From Roseobacter sp. HKCCD6576-2 (GTDB lineage Bacteria; Pseudomonadota; Alphaproteobacteria; Rhodobacterales; Rhodobacteraceae), in contig NZ_WVNW01000001.1 of NCBI RefSeq assembly GCF_013179285.1, positions 124,001 through 188,000 on the forward strand: a stretch of 64,000 nt of DNA. The letters run 5' to 3'. Shown here one piece after another: positions 1-9,253 of this stretch. Numbering within the stretch: position 1 is the first letter of the stretch; every line of letters begins with the position of its first letter. The notes under the pieces were generated by a model, which saw only the letters and a list, made by a program, of their open reading frames with translations, was not told the origin of the DNA and searched no databases. The position numbers were made by a program, and so were the translations under genes.

Positions 1-466
1 TATTCGCGAAGTTGACGGCATTGCGGGCATGCATAATGAATGGCGTGTGTTCGGAAGCCGGGAACTCAGGATCGAACCCGACAGAGCCGCCCTGTGCGAG
101 ATAGAAATACTCGAAAAAACCCAGAACCGGAACGCTCGGCCAAATCTGTTTCATGAAGGTCAGTTCACCCCATCCCACATGACCGAGGACGAGATCGGGC
201 ACAAACCCTTGCTCTTCAAGCCTTTTGCACGCGCGTACGACCCCAAAGCCTGAGCCACAGCACTCCTCCCAATACTTGGACAGTGCGTAGGCATCGTCTT
301 TCGGGCGATGATGCGGGCGATACCCAAATATCTTGATGCCACGGATGTTTGGCGGCGTTTTGCTTTGGGTTAACGCGACCATCTCATGGCCACCTTGGGC
401 AATCAGCCAATCAATCAATTGTCGATATTGGCCAGGGAAATTCTGGTGCACAAAAAGGATCTTCAT
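1..466 (-). CDS. glycosyltransferase family 4-type protein, N-terminal part
   Basis: The reading frame starts with ATG at 466 and runs off the left edge without a stop, so about 155 N-terminal residues are present. It opens MKILFVHQNFPGQYR and contains a GHVGWGE stretch, which is typical of the N-terminal acceptor-binding domain of GT-B fold glycosyltransferases (Glyco_trans_4 type). The C-terminal nucleotide-sugar-binding domain is outside the window. It lies 63 bp downstream of rmlA and on the same strand as the rhamnose genes. I infer that it transfers a sugar, perhaps rhamnose, in surface polysaccharide synthesis. The acceptor and donor cannot be told from this piece. Confidence 0.75.
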   Translation of the reverse strand, partial: MKILFVHQNFPGQYRQLIDWLIAQGGHEMVALTQSKTPPNIRGIKIFGYRPHHRPKDDAYALSKYWEECCGSGFGVVRACKRLEEQGFVPDLVLGHVGWGELTFMKQIWPSVPVLGFFEYFYLAQGGSVGFDPEFPASEHTPFIMHARNAVNFAN

Positions 467-529
467 AGCCGCGCCGCACTTTCTAAAGCTCTGACCAGCT
501 TTCATATAATTGGAGCGGCAGGCAAGCAG

Positions 530-1405
530 CTAGCGATTGCCTTTGAGAAGGTCCGACAGATACGCGCCATATCCATTCTTGCCGAACAAGGCGGCCCGTG
601 CCGCGAGCTCATCGGCGCTGATCCAACCTGCCGCGAACGCAACTTCTTCCGGACAGCCGACCTGCAGCCCTTGTCGGGTTTCCAACGTGCGTACGAAATT
701 TCCGGCCTCAAGCAGGCTGTCATGGGTCCCGGTGTCGAGCCAAGCATAGCCTCGCCCCATCAACTGCACATTCAACGCTTCTTCGGTTAGGTAGCTTTGC
801 AACAGGTCGGCAATTTCTAGTTCGCCGCGTGCCGACGGGGTCACGGATTGCGCCCTGGTGGAGGCTGATCCATCGAGGAAATAGAGCCCTGTGACCGCGT
901 AATTGGATGCGGGTTTGGTTGGTTTCTCCACAATGGCTTCGACCCGCCCGGCGGTATCGAAACTGACAACGCCATACCGTTCTGGGTCAGCTACGTGATA
1001 CCCAAACACGGTACCGCCGGTTTCGGGCGCAGCAGCCAGCAAACCAGGCAGGCCGTGCCCGAAGAACAGGTTGTCTCCCAAGATCATCGCGGACGGAGAA
1101 CCCTTGAGAAAGGTCTCAGCCAGGACATAGGCTTGCGCCAGACCCTCGGGCGCGGGTTGTGTGATGTAAGTGAGCGCGACGCCCCATTGCGTTCCATCCC
1201 CCAAGACAGCTTGAAACTGGGCCTGGTCTTGCGGCGTCGTGATAACGGCAATCTCGCGAATCCCGGCCAGCATCAAGACACTAAGCGGATAATAGATCAT
1301 TGGTTTGTCATAGACCGGCACCAATTGCTTCGAGAGGCCCATCGTAACAGGGTAAAGCCGGGTGCCGGAGCCACCAGCCAGGATGATGCCTTTGCGCGTC
1401 GTCAT
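530..1405 (-). CDS. rmlA: glucose-1-phosphate thymidylyltransferase RmlA
   Basis: This enzyme makes dTDP-glucose from glucose-1-phosphate and dTTP, the first step to dTDP-L-rhamnose. At 291 residues it has the usual length. Near the N-terminus it carries the nucleotide-binding loop GGSGTRLYPVT and the SKQLVPVYDKPMIYYPL motif, and later the metal-site stretch ILGDNLFFGHGL, all diagnostic of RmlA. I chose the ATG at 1405 because it places GGSGTRL at residues 11-17 and lies one base after the rmlD stop. Upstream in-frame ATGs would extend into rmlD. It is the fourth gene of rmlC-rmlB-rmlD-rmlA. Confidence 0.95.
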   Translation of the reverse strand: MTTRKGIILAGGSGTRLYPVTMGLSKQLVPVYDKPMIYYPLSVLMLAGIREIAVITTPQDQAQFQAVLGDGTQWGVALTYITQPAPEGLAQAYVLAETFLKGSPSAMILGDNLFFGHGLPGLLAAAPETGGTVFGYHVADPERYGVVSFDTAGRVEAIVEKPTKPASNYAVTGLYFLDGSASTRAQSVTPSARGELEIADLLQSYLTEEALNVQLMGRGYAWLDTGTHDSLLEAGNFVRTLETRQGLQVGCPEEVAFAAGWISADELAARAALFGKNGYGAYLSDLLKGNR

Positions 1406-1406
1406 G

Positions 1407-2255
1407 TCAGGGGCCTTCATATTTGGACAGATATGCCGCCAAGTTTGCCCGCCAATCGGGCCGTTGCAAGCCAAACACGGTTTCAAAGCTTTGACAGTCT
1501 AGCCGTGAGTTCAGGGGGCGCGCGGCCGGTGTTGGATAGTTGGATGTTGGAATGTCTTCAACTCGGCACGACAGACCCGAAACCTCAAAGATCGCCCGTG
1601 CGAAATCGGCCCAACTGACATCTGGCTGGCCCGCATAGTGATACACGCCTGTTGCACCCGGGTCTGCCATCAGATGTCGACCGGTCGCTAAAAAAGCCCT
1701 GGCCAACGCGTCCGCGGGGGTCGGGCCGCCGATCTGATCCGCTACAATGGTCAAGTGGTCGCGACTCGCGCCGAGGCGGAGCATTGTGGTCAAGAAATTC
1801 TGCCCCTGGTCATCAAACACCCAGGATGTTCGCAAGATCGCATGAGGGCCGCCAGCGGCGCGAACACCGGCCTCGCCGGCCAGTTTGCTCCGCCCATAAG
1901 CATTCAGCGGCGCCGTCGGTGCATCCGGTCTGCGAGCACTCGTGCCGCTACCGTCAAAAACGTAATCGGTGGAGATATGAACCAGGGGAACATCAAGATC
2001 AGCGCATGTCTGCGCCATTTCCGTCGGGGCGTCGGCATTGATCCGAAAAGCAAGCTCTTCGGCGCTTTCGGCACCATCGACATTGGTATACGCGGCCGCG
2101 TTGATCACATATTTTGGCCGCAGGTTGCGGATGGCTTCACCACATTGCCCCGGTTGAGACAAATCAACCTCCGCCCTGGTGAGCGCTGTGACCTCTGGCA
2201 TCCGCACCAAGACACGCCCGACCTGCCCGGCCGCGCCAAATGCCAGGATCGTCAT
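1407..2255 (-). CDS. rmlD: dTDP-4-dehydrorhamnose reductase RmlD
   Basis: RmlD carries out the last, NAD(P)H-dependent reduction to dTDP-L-rhamnose. The 282-residue protein begins with a Rossmann glycine motif (FGAAGQVG, residues 5-12), then has [13 protein letters not shown], the STDYVFDG motif and YGRSKLAGE, which contains the catalytic YxxxK of extended SDR enzymes. The ATG at 2255 overlaps the rmlB stop as ATGA, which indicates translational coupling. A longer reading frame is open upstream, but its extra residues do not fit the family. Confidence 0.95.
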   Translation of the reverse strand: MTILAFGAAGQVGRVLVRMPEVTALTRAEVDLSQPGQCGEAIRNLRPKYVINAAAYTNVDGAESAEELAFRINADAPTEMAQTCADLDVPLVHISTDYVFDGSGTSARRPDAPTAPLNAYGRSKLAGEAGVRAAGGPHAILRTSWVFDDQGQNFLTTMLRLGASRDHLTIVADQIGGPTPADALARAFLATGRHLMADPGATGVYHYAGQPDVSWADFARAIFEVSGLSCRVEDIPTSNYPTPAARPLNSRLDCQSFETVFGLQRPDWRANLAAYLSKYEGP

Positions 2256-3292
2256 GACAAAAGCCCCAAGCGGTTCCCCACACCCTCCCGAGCCAAGAGC
2301 GCCCGCCACCAGGCTTCATTGTCGAGATACCAATCAACTGTGCGCTCGAGTCCTTCTTCCAAAGTGACTGAGGGACGCCAGCCCAATTCATCCCGGATGC
2401 GGGATGGATCGATCGCGTAGCGTTGATCATGGCCGGGTCGATCGGCCACGAACCTGATTTGATCGGCATAGGCGTGGTTCTTGGGTCGTTTGCGATCCAG
2501 GATGGCGCAGAGGCTCTTTACCAAGTCAATATTGCGGGCTTCCGCCTCCCCGCCGATGGCGTAGCTGCGCCCGGTTTCACCGGTCTGCAGGACCGTCAGA
2601 AGGGCGTCTGCGTGATCCTCAACATAGAGCCAATCCCGCACATTAGACCCTGTTCCGTAGACAGGAATGTCCTCACCCGCGAGCGCTTTCAAGATCACGA
2701 CGGGGATCAGCTTCTCAGGGAAATGGAATGGCCCGTAGTTGTTCGAACAATTGCTCAGAATCACTGGCAATCCATAGGTCTCATGCCAGGCGCGCACCAA
2801 GTGATCGGCGCCAGCTTTGGACGCAGCATAAGGGCTGTTGGGGGCATAGGGGCTGTCTTCAGAAAACCGTCCGTCCGGTCCCAAACTGCCGAAAACCTCG
2901 TCCGTCGAGATCTGATGAAAGCGAAACTGCTCTAGCTTTCCGGCAGCTTCCCAATAGCGCCGCGCCGCCTCTAACAAGGTCGCTGTGCCGCGCAGATTCG
3001 TCTCTATGAAGGCCAAAGGTCCGTCAATTGACCGGTCCACATGCGATTCCGCGGCCAGATGCATGATGGCATCGGGGCGGTGTTGGGCCAAAATCCGGTC
3101 CATCTCGGATGCGTCACAGATATCGGCCTTCTCGAAGCTGTAGTTTGGATCATCCGCAACCGATGCGACATTCTCCAAACAGGCGGCATAGGTTAGCACA
3201 TCAACATTCACGACGGCATGGCCCCGTGCGATTGCGAGTCGCACCACGGCGGAGCCAATGAACCCCGCGCCACCAGTGACCAAAAGCTTCAT
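2252..3292 (-). CDS. rmlB: dTDP-glucose 4,6-dehydratase RmlB
   Basis: RmlB converts dTDP-glucose to dTDP-4-keto-6-deoxyglucose using tightly bound NAD+. The 346-residue protein starts with [17 protein letters not shown] (Rossmann GxxGxxG) and contains [25 protein letters not shown], the catalytic [15 protein letters not shown] (YxxxK) and [17 protein letters not shown], all hallmarks of the family. The ATG at 3292 overlaps the rmlC stop by four bases (ATGA). It is the second gene of the rhamnose operon. Confidence 0.96.
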   Translation of the reverse strand: MKLLVTGGAGFIGSAVVRLAIARGHAVVNVDVLTYAACLENVASVADDPNYSFEKADICDASEMDRILAQHRPDAIMHLAAESHVDRSIDGPLAFIETNLRGTATLLEAARRYWEAAGKLEQFRFHQISTDEVFGSLGPDGRFSEDSPYAPNSPYAASKAGADHLVRAWHETYGLPVILSNCSNNYGPFHFPEKLIPVVILKALAGEDIPVYGTGSNVRDWLYVEDHADALLTVLQTGETGRSYAIGGEAEARNIDLVKSLCAILDRKRPKNHAYADQIRFVADRPGHDQRYAIDPSRIRDELGWRPSVTLEEGLERTVDWYLDNEAWWRALLAREGVGNRLGLLS

Positions 3293-3861
3293 GTCGCGGG
3301 TCCTCCCCAAGAAATGCCGGATGAGAAGCCAGAAAAAGCTCCCGCGATGGCGTCTTTGTCCGAAAGTACCGGCTCCACATCGCCTAAACCCCAATCTATG
3401 TTGAGATCGGGGTCGTCAAACCGAACGCTCGCCTCGCAATCTGGAGCGTAGTAATTGCTGCATTTGTAGATCAACTCACTATTAGGCGCGCGCGTGGCAA
3501 ACCCGTGCAAGAACCCCTGGGGAATCAACAACTGTCGGCCATTCTCAGCGCTCAACTCGACGCCGACCCATTGGCCATAGGTTGGCGAGCCGATACGGGC
3601 GTCGACGGCCACATCAAAAACCACCCCGCGCCCACAACGCACCAGTTTTGCCTGCGCAAAGGGGGGCGTCTGACTATGCAGGCCTCGGATAGTGCCAACC
3701 GTCGCAGACATGGAATGGTTGTCTTGCACGAAGTCGATGTCGATACCGTGGTCTTTGAGGGTTTTGCGGTTCCAGCTCTCGGTGAAATAGCCGCGGGTAT
3801 CGCCAAACCGTTTGGGCGTGAGGATCAACACATCGGGCAGTGTGGTTGTTTCAATCTTCAC
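3289..3861 (-). CDS. rmlC: dTDP-4-dehydrorhamnose 3,5-epimerase RmlC
   Basis: RmlC is a cupin epimerase acting on the 3 and 5 positions of dTDP-4-keto-6-deoxyglucose. It shows the family sequence [16 protein letters not shown] near the N-terminus, FVQDNHSMS, the catalytic-histidine region TIRGLHSQ and [12 protein letters not shown] prefer the GTG start at 3861 ([10 protein letters not shown], 190 residues) because homologues begin just there. An in-frame ATG at 3909 would add 16 unlike residues, and no strong ribosome binding site decides between them. It is the first gene of the rml operon and is divergent from hslO, with about 145 bp shared. Confidence 0.92.
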   Translation of the reverse strand: MKIETTTLPDVLILTPKRFGDTRGYFTESWNRKTLKDHGIDIDFVQDNHSMSATVGTIRGLHSQTPPFAQAKLVRCGRGVVFDVAVDARIGSPTYGQWVGVELSAENGRQLLIPQGFLHGFATRAPNSELIYKCSNYYAPDCEASVRFDDPDLNIDWGLGDVEPVLSDKDAIAGAFSGFSSGISWGGPAT

Positions 3862-4007
3862 AGAGGCGGTCCATATTCGGCAGCGGTGGATTATGGCGCT
3901 CGATAGCAAGGGATTGCGGCCAAGTCACCCGGCAACCCCTTGGGATATCAGTTGCCGCCCCTATATGGGCGCGATATGCCTGCCGGAGCGGGCCGCGAGG
4001 ACTTCTT

Positions 4008-5021
4008 ATGACATTGACGACCAAAATCGCTTGGGACGATACCGTCCTGCCGTTTCAACTCGACCGCACGGACATTCGGGGGCGTGTTGCGCGCCTGGAT
4101 GGCACGTTGGACCAAATCTTGTCGCAACACGCCTATCCAGCCGGCGTTGAGGCCATGGTGGCGGAGATGGCGTTGCTGACCGCGTTGGTCGGGCAGACTA
4201 TCAAGCTGCGCTGGAAACTGTCGCTACAGGTGCGGGGCGATGGCCCGCTGCGGCTCATTGCGACGGATTTCTTCGCACCGGCGGAGGAAGGCGCGCCTGC
4301 GCAGATTCGGGCCTATGCGAGCTATGACAAAGAGGTATTCGACGAGGCTGCCGACCCGTTTCAGCAGATCGGGAAGGGCTATTTCGCGATTCTGATCGAT
4401 CAGGGTGCCGGGAATGCGCCCTATCAAGGCATCACGCCGATCGCGGGTGGCGCTTTGACCGCCTGTGCAGAGGCCTATTTCGCGCAATCCGAGCAACTGC
4501 CGACCCGGTTTGCCTTGAGCTATGGCAGGTCGCAAGAACCGGGTGAGGCCGTGCATTGGCGCGCGGGCGGCGTGATGTTGCAGCATATGCCGAAAGCCTC
4601 CCCGCATGTGACGGGTGAAGGCGGATCTGGCGAAGCCGGATTGCTTGCCGCGGAAGACATCTTGGATGCGGCTGAGGGCGAGAACTGGAACCGCGCCAAT
4701 CTGCTTCTCGATACGGTCGAGGAGTTGGAGTTGATCGGCCCGCGCGTCTCGCCGACCGATCTTCTGGTGCGGCTATTCCACGAAGAAGCACCGCGCGTGT
4801 TCGATGCGCAACCAGTGCAGTTCGGTTGCACCTGTTCGCCAGCCAAGGTGCGTCAGAGCCTCTCGATCTACTCCGCCAAGGACATTGCGCATATGACGAC
4901 GGGCGCGGGCATCGTGACCGCAGATTGTCAATTCTGCGGTGCCCATTATCAATTTGACCCTCTGACCTTGGGGTTCGAAGCCGAAAAGGCCGTGGGTGGC
5001 GATGATGGGTCGACCAGTTGA
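4008..5021 (+). CDS. hslO: redox-regulated chaperone Hsp33
   Basis: Hsp33 is a cytoplasmic holdase activated by oxidation and zinc release. The 337-residue protein has the C-terminal zinc switch in full: CxC at C274/C276 and CxxC at C307/C310. The start is the ATG at 4008, preceded by an AGGA ribosome site about 7 bp upstream. The reading frame is open further upstream, but that part does not resemble the family. The gene is divergent from the rml operon, and its 3' end overlaps the following NUDIX gene, so it heads a plus-strand run. Confidence 0.94.
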   Translation: MTLTTKIAWDDTVLPFQLDRTDIRGRVARLDGTLDQILSQHAYPAGVEAMVAEMALLTALVGQTIKLRWKLSLQVRGDGPLRLIATDFFAPAEEGAPAQIRAYASYDKEVFDEAADPFQQIGKGYFAILIDQGAGNAPYQGITPIAGGALTACAEAYFAQSEQLPTRFALSYGRSQEPGEAVHWRAGGVMLQHMPKASPHVTGEGGSGEAGLLAAEDILDAAEGENWNRANLLLDTVEELELIGPRVSPTDLLVRLFHEEAPRVFDAQPVQFGCTCSPAKVRQSLSIYSAKDIAHMTTGAGIVTADCQFCGAHYQFDPLTLGFEAEKAVGGDDGSTS

Positions 5022-5607
5022 TCTCAACATCTTGCGGGCCGCGCTGGAGCGGCCGGCAGCGCCCTCGTCGGATTACGATCTGAACCCAGATATCGCTTGG
5101 CCAGAGGGTCGCAAACTGCGCCCGGCGGCTGTGTTGATCGCCATCGCTGACTCGCCGGGCGGGGCGGAGGTGATCCTGACCAAACGCGCTTCGCATCTGA
5201 AACACCACCCGGGGCAGATCGCCTTTCCTGGCGGTAAGCTTGATGACGGCGATGCCGACTTGGTGTCTGCAGCGCTGCGTGAGGCGGAAGAGGAGATTGG
5301 TCTTCCGCGAGATTTGGTCTCTGTCCTTGAGTTGATGCCAATCCATGAGACGGTGACCAGTTATGAGGTGACGCCAGTTGTCGCGGCTCTAAATGGCGAT
5401 TTTGACCCGATACCCGAGCCAGGTGAAGTTGCCGAGATCTTTCGGGTCCCGCTTGCGTTTCTCATGGACCCGAGCGCCTATCGGGTCGAGCGGCGACGTT
5501 GGCGCGGCGTTTGGCGGCAGTTCTACGTCGTGCCCTATGGGCCGTATTACATTTGGGGTGCCACGGCGCGGATGTTGAAATCTCTGGCGGATCGGGTTGA
5601 GGCATGA
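4996..5607 (+). CDS. CoA-type NUDIX pyrophosphatase
   Basis: This is a NUDIX hydrolase of 199-203 residues. It carries the UPF0035/CoA-pyrophosphatase signature LTKRASHLKHHPGQIAFPGG immediately before the NUDIX box, whose ALREAEEEIGL core supplies the metal-binding glutamates. Members of this family hydrolyse coenzyme A to phosphopantetheine and 3',5'-ADP. GTG at 4996 and ATG at 5002 or 5005 are all possible starts; all overlap the end of hslO. Its stop overlaps the following cca gene as ATGA. Substrate preference is inferred from the family signature only. Confidence 0.88.
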   Translation: MAMMGRPVDLNILRAALERPAAPSSDYDLNPDIAWPEGRKLRPAAVLIAIADSPGGAEVILTKRASHLKHHPGQIAFPGGKLDDGDADLVSAALREAEEEIGLPRDLVSVLELMPIHETVTSYEVTPVVAALNGDFDPIPEPGEVAEIFRVPLAFLMDPSAYRVERRRWRGVWRQFYVVPYGPYYIWGATARMLKSLADRVEA

Positions 5608-6755
5608 AGCTACAAGCGGATTGGATGGCGCATCCGGGAACGGTTGCGATCTGCACGACGCTGACGGAGGCTGGCCATCAGGCGCTGTTTGTCGGCGGCT
5701 GCGTGCGCAATGGCTTAATTGGGCACCCGGCGGATGACATCGACCTCGCCACAGATGCGGTGCCGGAGCGGGTGATAGCGCTTGCCGAAGCGGCGGGGTT
5801 GCACGCGGTGCCGACAGGGTTCGAGCATGGGACGGTCACGGTTGTCGCTGACGGTCGTCCGCATGAGGTGACCACCTTCCGCAAGGATGTCGACACCCAT
5901 GGCCGACATGCAACGGTCGCCTTTTCGACAGATATTCACGACGATGCAGCCCGGCGCGATTTCACCATGAATGCGCTCTATGCGACGCCAGATGGGACCG
6001 TGCTGGACCCCATGGGCGAGGGGGTGGATGACCTCGCCGCCCGTCGCCTCCGCTTCATCGGGTCTGCGGAAGATCGCATTCGGGAAGACTATCTTCGCAT
6101 CCTACGGTTTTTCCGGTTTCATGCTTGGTACGCCGATCCAGGCAATGGGTTTGACGCCGACGGATTGGCAGCCTGTGCGGCTCTATCCGGCGGAATAGAG
6201 ACACTCTCGAAAGAGCGCATTGGCGCGGAGATGACAAAGCTCCTCTCTGCCAACGATCCTGGTCCAGCTTTGGCGGCGATGATGCAGAGCGGTGTCTTGC
6301 GCTGTGTCCTACGAGGTGCAGATCCGCGCGCCCTGCCGATCCTAATCGCCATCGAGACAGCACAGTCGGTGTCGCCAGACCCGATGCGCCGCCTCGCAAG
6401 TTTGGGCGGGGAAGAGCCGACCGATGCGTTGCGGTTGAGCAAACGCGATGCGAGGCATGTCGCCCTGCTCCGCGACAGGATGGGTAGCGCAGAAGGTCCG
6501 GGCGAACTCGGCTATCGTCATGGCTATGAGACGGCGCGCGACATCTTGCTGCTGCGCGCCGCGATTTTTGAGCAACCGTTTGATCAGCGGCAGCTGGAGA
6601 CCGCAACGCGCGGCGCGGAGGCGCAGTTTCCGATCGCCGCGGCTGACCTCATGCCAGAGCTGACCGGCCCAGCCCTCGGCGAGAAACTGGCTGAGCTTGA
6701 AACACGGTGGATCGCCTCGGATTTCGCCCTGGATCGCGCCGCGCTCCTGTCTTGA
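5604..6755 (+). CDS. cca: CCA-adding enzyme / tRNA nucleotidyltransferase
   Basis: This protein adds or repairs the CCA end of tRNAs. The 383-residue product belongs to the class II poly(A) polymerase/CCA enzyme group. It has the FVGGCVRNGL motif (residues 29-38), the catalytic DxD (D45/D47 in ADDIDLATDA), the TFRKD region and RRDFTMNALY, followed by the GSAEDRIREDYLRILRFFRF segment that binds tRNA. The start ATG overlaps the NUDIX stop as ATGA. The gene carries no HD domain typical of enterobacterial Cca. A poly(A) polymerase role is possible but less likely at this length. Confidence 0.9.
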   Translation: MKLQADWMAHPGTVAICTTLTEAGHQALFVGGCVRNGLIGHPADDIDLATDAVPERVIALAEAAGLHAVPTGFEHGTVTVVADGRPHEVTTFRKDVDTHGRHATVAFSTDIHDDAARRDFTMNALYATPDGTVLDPMGEGVDDLAARRLRFIGSAEDRIREDYLRILRFFRFHAWYADPGNGFDADGLAACAALSGGIETLSKERIGAEMTKLLSANDPGPALAAMMQSGVLRCVLRGADPRALPILIAIETAQSVSPDPMRRLASLGGEEPTDALRLSKRDARHVALLRDRMGSAEGPGELGYRHGYETARDILLLRAAIFEQPFDQRQLETATRGAEAQFPIAAADLMPELTGPALGEKLAELETRWIASDFALDRAALLS

Positions 6756-6765
6756 CGGAGGCCGC

Positions 6766-7350
6766 GTGCTCGACCCGCTCTATGCCTTCGTGTTTGTCGG
6801 CCTTTTCTCACCAGGACCGAACGTCATCTTGCTGACAGCCTCGGGCGCGCGGTTTGGGATGCGCGCGACACTGCCGCATGTGGCGGGAGTCGTGGTTGGG
6901 GTTGGTGTGACGGCTGGGCTGACAGGGCTTGGGATCGGGGCGGCCTTGGAGGCGCGACCCGGCTTGGTTCTGACGTTGAAACTTGCGGCCGCGACCTGGA
7001 TCCTGTGGATGGGCTGGACCCTCTGGCGATCCGCCAATGCACCGGAGGCGCGTCAGGCGCGGGATCGGCCCTTTACCTTTGTTGAAGCGGTTCTGTTTCA
7101 GTGGGTGAACCCCAAGGTCTGGGCGGTGGCCCTGGCGGCGGCTGCGGGCTATGGCATCGGCCTGACCCCATGGGACGAAGCACAGCGTTTGGCTCTGGCC
7201 TTTTCCGGGACGAATTTTTTTGTGTGCCTGTTTTGGAGCGCCGCTGGCACCGCTTTGGCCCTTCTTCTTAACACGCCCGGCGCTTGGCGGATTTTCGCGC
7301 GGGTCATGGCAACCGGGCTCGCCGCGTCGGCTGTCATGGTTTTTCTGTAA
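6766..7350 (+). CDS. LysE/RhtB family amino acid exporter
   Basis: This is an integral membrane exporter of 194 residues with the LysE-family signature SPGPNVILLTASG in the first membrane segment, and several further hydrophobic segments (about six in total). Family members export amino acids or their derivatives from the cytoplasm. I chose the GTG at 6766, which has a GGAG site five bases upstream (6757-6760). Upstream in-frame codons lie inside cca. The gene follows cca by 10 bp. The substrate cannot be predicted. Confidence 0.87.
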   Translation: MLDPLYAFVFVGLFSPGPNVILLTASGARFGMRATLPHVAGVVVGVGVTAGLTGLGIGAALEARPGLVLTLKLAAATWILWMGWTLWRSANAPEARQARDRPFTFVEAVLFQWVNPKVWAVALAAAAGYGIGLTPWDEAQRLALAFSGTNFFVCLFWSAAGTALALLLNTPGAWRIFARVMATGLAASAVMVFL

Positions 7351-7411
7351 TCCCGGGGTTATATCCCGAGTCTCACCCCGCAAACCGCGCCGCTTATTCG
7401 GCCAGAGTCCC

Positions 7412-9253
7412 ATGTTCCGTTTTTTTGAAAATCTGGTCGATCCCTACAAGGCGTATCCTGAGCGAGATACGCCGCCGACGCGGCTATGGCCGTTTTTGTG
7501 GGAATATTCGCAACCGTTCAAACGGCTCTTTGCATTCACGGCAGCGATGTCTTTGTTCGTCGCCATCGTTGAGGTCGCGCTGATCTACTACATGGGTCGG
7601 GTGGTTGATCTGCTGTCCTCGGGTGAGCCTGCGAGTGTGTTGGATCAATATGGCATCGAGCTTCTCCTGGTCGCGGGCTTCATTTTGATCCTGCGCCCGG
7701 CGCTGCAAGGCCTCGATGTCGCGCTTTTGAACAACGGTATCTTGCCGAATTTCGGCACGTTGATCCGCTGGCGCGCGCATAAACATGTTTTGCGTCAATC
7801 GGTTGGCTGGTTCGAGAATGATTTCGCGGGTCGGATCGCAAATCGGATCATGCAAACCCCGCCGGCTGCTGGCGACGCGATTTTTCAGGTGTTTGACGCT
7901 CTCACCTTCGCTATCGCGTACTTGATCGGTGCGGCGATCCTGTTGGCCGAGGCAGATCCGCGTCTTGCCCTGCCACTGATCATTTGGCTGGGCCTCTATG
8001 CCCTTCTGGTGCGTTGGACGATGCAGCGGGTTGGGCCAGCGTCAAAGGCCAGCTCGGACGCGCGGTCGATGACCACGGGCCGCGTTGTCGATAGCTACAC
8101 CAATATCCATTCGGTGAAGCTCTTCGCGCATCATGACAGCGAGTTGGACTACGCCAAAGAGGCGATTGAACACACCCGCCAGACGTTCGCCCGTGAGATG
8201 CGGATTTTCACCACGATGGATGTGGCGCTGACCGCCTTGAATGGCTTCTTGATCGTCGGTGTTGTTGGTTGGGCCGTTTGGCTCTGGGCGCAAGGTGCGG
8301 CTTCGGTCGGGGTTGTCGCTGCGGCCACCGCGCTCACGCTGCGGCTGAATGCGATGACCGGCTGGATCATGTGGGCGCTCAGCACGTTTTTCCGCTCCCT
8401 CGGGATCGTCGCCGAAGGGATGGAAACCATCGCGCAACCGATCACCTTGGTGGATAAGCCCGATGCCAAAAATCTGGTTTTGGAAAAGGGCGCAATTGAG
8501 CTGCGCGGGCTGACCCATCACTACGGGCGCGAGAGCGGCGGGTTGCAGGATGTGTCGCTGCGCATTCAGCCGGGGGAAAAGATCGGCTTGATTGGGCGCT
8601 CGGGCGCAGGGAAATCGACCCTCGTGAAGCTTCTCTTGCGGTTTTATGATGCCGAGAAGGGGCAGATTCTGATCGATGGCCAAGATATTTCGGCGGTGAC
8701 GCAAGACAGTCTGCGCCAGGTCATCGGCATGGTCCAGCAAGACAGCTCACTTTTGCATCGGTCCGTCCGAGAGAACATCCTCTACGGGCGGCCCGAGGCC
8801 AGCGAGGCGGAGGTGATCGCAGCGGCGAACCGGGCCGAGGCGCATGAGTTCATTCTTGATCTCGCCGACCCGGAAGGTCGCCTGGGCTATGACGCGCAGG
8901 TGGGCGAGCGTGGCGTGAAACTCTCCGGCGGTCAACGTCAGCGGGTCGCACTGGCGCGGGTCATTTTGAAAGACGCGCCGATCCTGATCCTCGACGAAGC
9001 CACCAGCGCGCTCGACAGCGAGGTCGAGGCGGCGATCCAAGACACACTTTATGGGGTGATGGAGGGCAAAACCGTCATCGCCATCGCGCACCGCCTGTCC
9101 ACCATTGCCAAGATGGATCGGATTCTGGTGTTGGATAATGGCCGCATTGCCGAAGAAGGCAGCCATGCGGAGCTCCTGGCTCAAAATGGGCTCTATGCCG
9201 GGTTCTGGGCGCGGCAATCGGGCGGCTTTATCGGCACCGAGGCGGCGGAATGA
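7412..9253 (+). CDS. ABC half-exporter, fused membrane and ATPase domains (1)
   Basis: The 613-residue protein has an N-terminal six-helix exporter membrane domain (about residues 40-330) and a C-terminal nucleotide-binding domain. The Walker A (GRSGAGKS, near 395-402), LSGGQRQR signature (near 504), Walker B with LILDEATSALD and the IAHRLST H-loop are all intact. ATG at 7412 begins MFRFFENLVDPYK; the longer open frame upstream overlaps the LysE gene. Its stop overlaps the next ABC gene as ATGA, so the two products probably form a heterodimer. The transported substrate is unknown. Lipid or peptide export is typical for the family. Confidence 0.9.
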   Translation: MFRFFENLVDPYKAYPERDTPPTRLWPFLWEYSQPFKRLFAFTAAMSLFVAIVEVALIYYMGRVVDLLSSGEPASVLDQYGIELLLVAGFILILRPALQGLDVALLNNGILPNFGTLIRWRAHKHVLRQSVGWFENDFAGRIANRIMQTPPAAGDAIFQVFDALTFAIAYLIGAAILLAEADPRLALPLIIWLGLYALLVRWTMQRVGPASKASSDARSMTTGRVVDSYTNIHSVKLFAHHDSELDYAKEAIEHTRQTFAREMRIFTTMDVALTALNGFLIVGVVGWAVWLWAQGAASVGVVAAATALTLRLNAMTGWIMWALSTFFRSLGIVAEGMETIAQPITLVDKPDAKNLVLEKGAIELRGLTHHYGRESGGLQDVSLRIQPGEKIGLIGRSGAGKSTLVKLLLRFYDAEKGQILIDGQDISAVTQDSLRQVIGMVQQDSSLLHRSVRENILYGRPEASEAEVIAAANRAEAHEFILDLADPEGRLGYDAQVGERGVKLSGGQRQRVALARVILKDAPILILDEATSALDSEVEAAIQDTLYGVMEGKTVIAIAHRLSTIAKMDRILVLDNGRIAEEGSHAELLAQNGLYAGFWARQSGGFIGTEAAE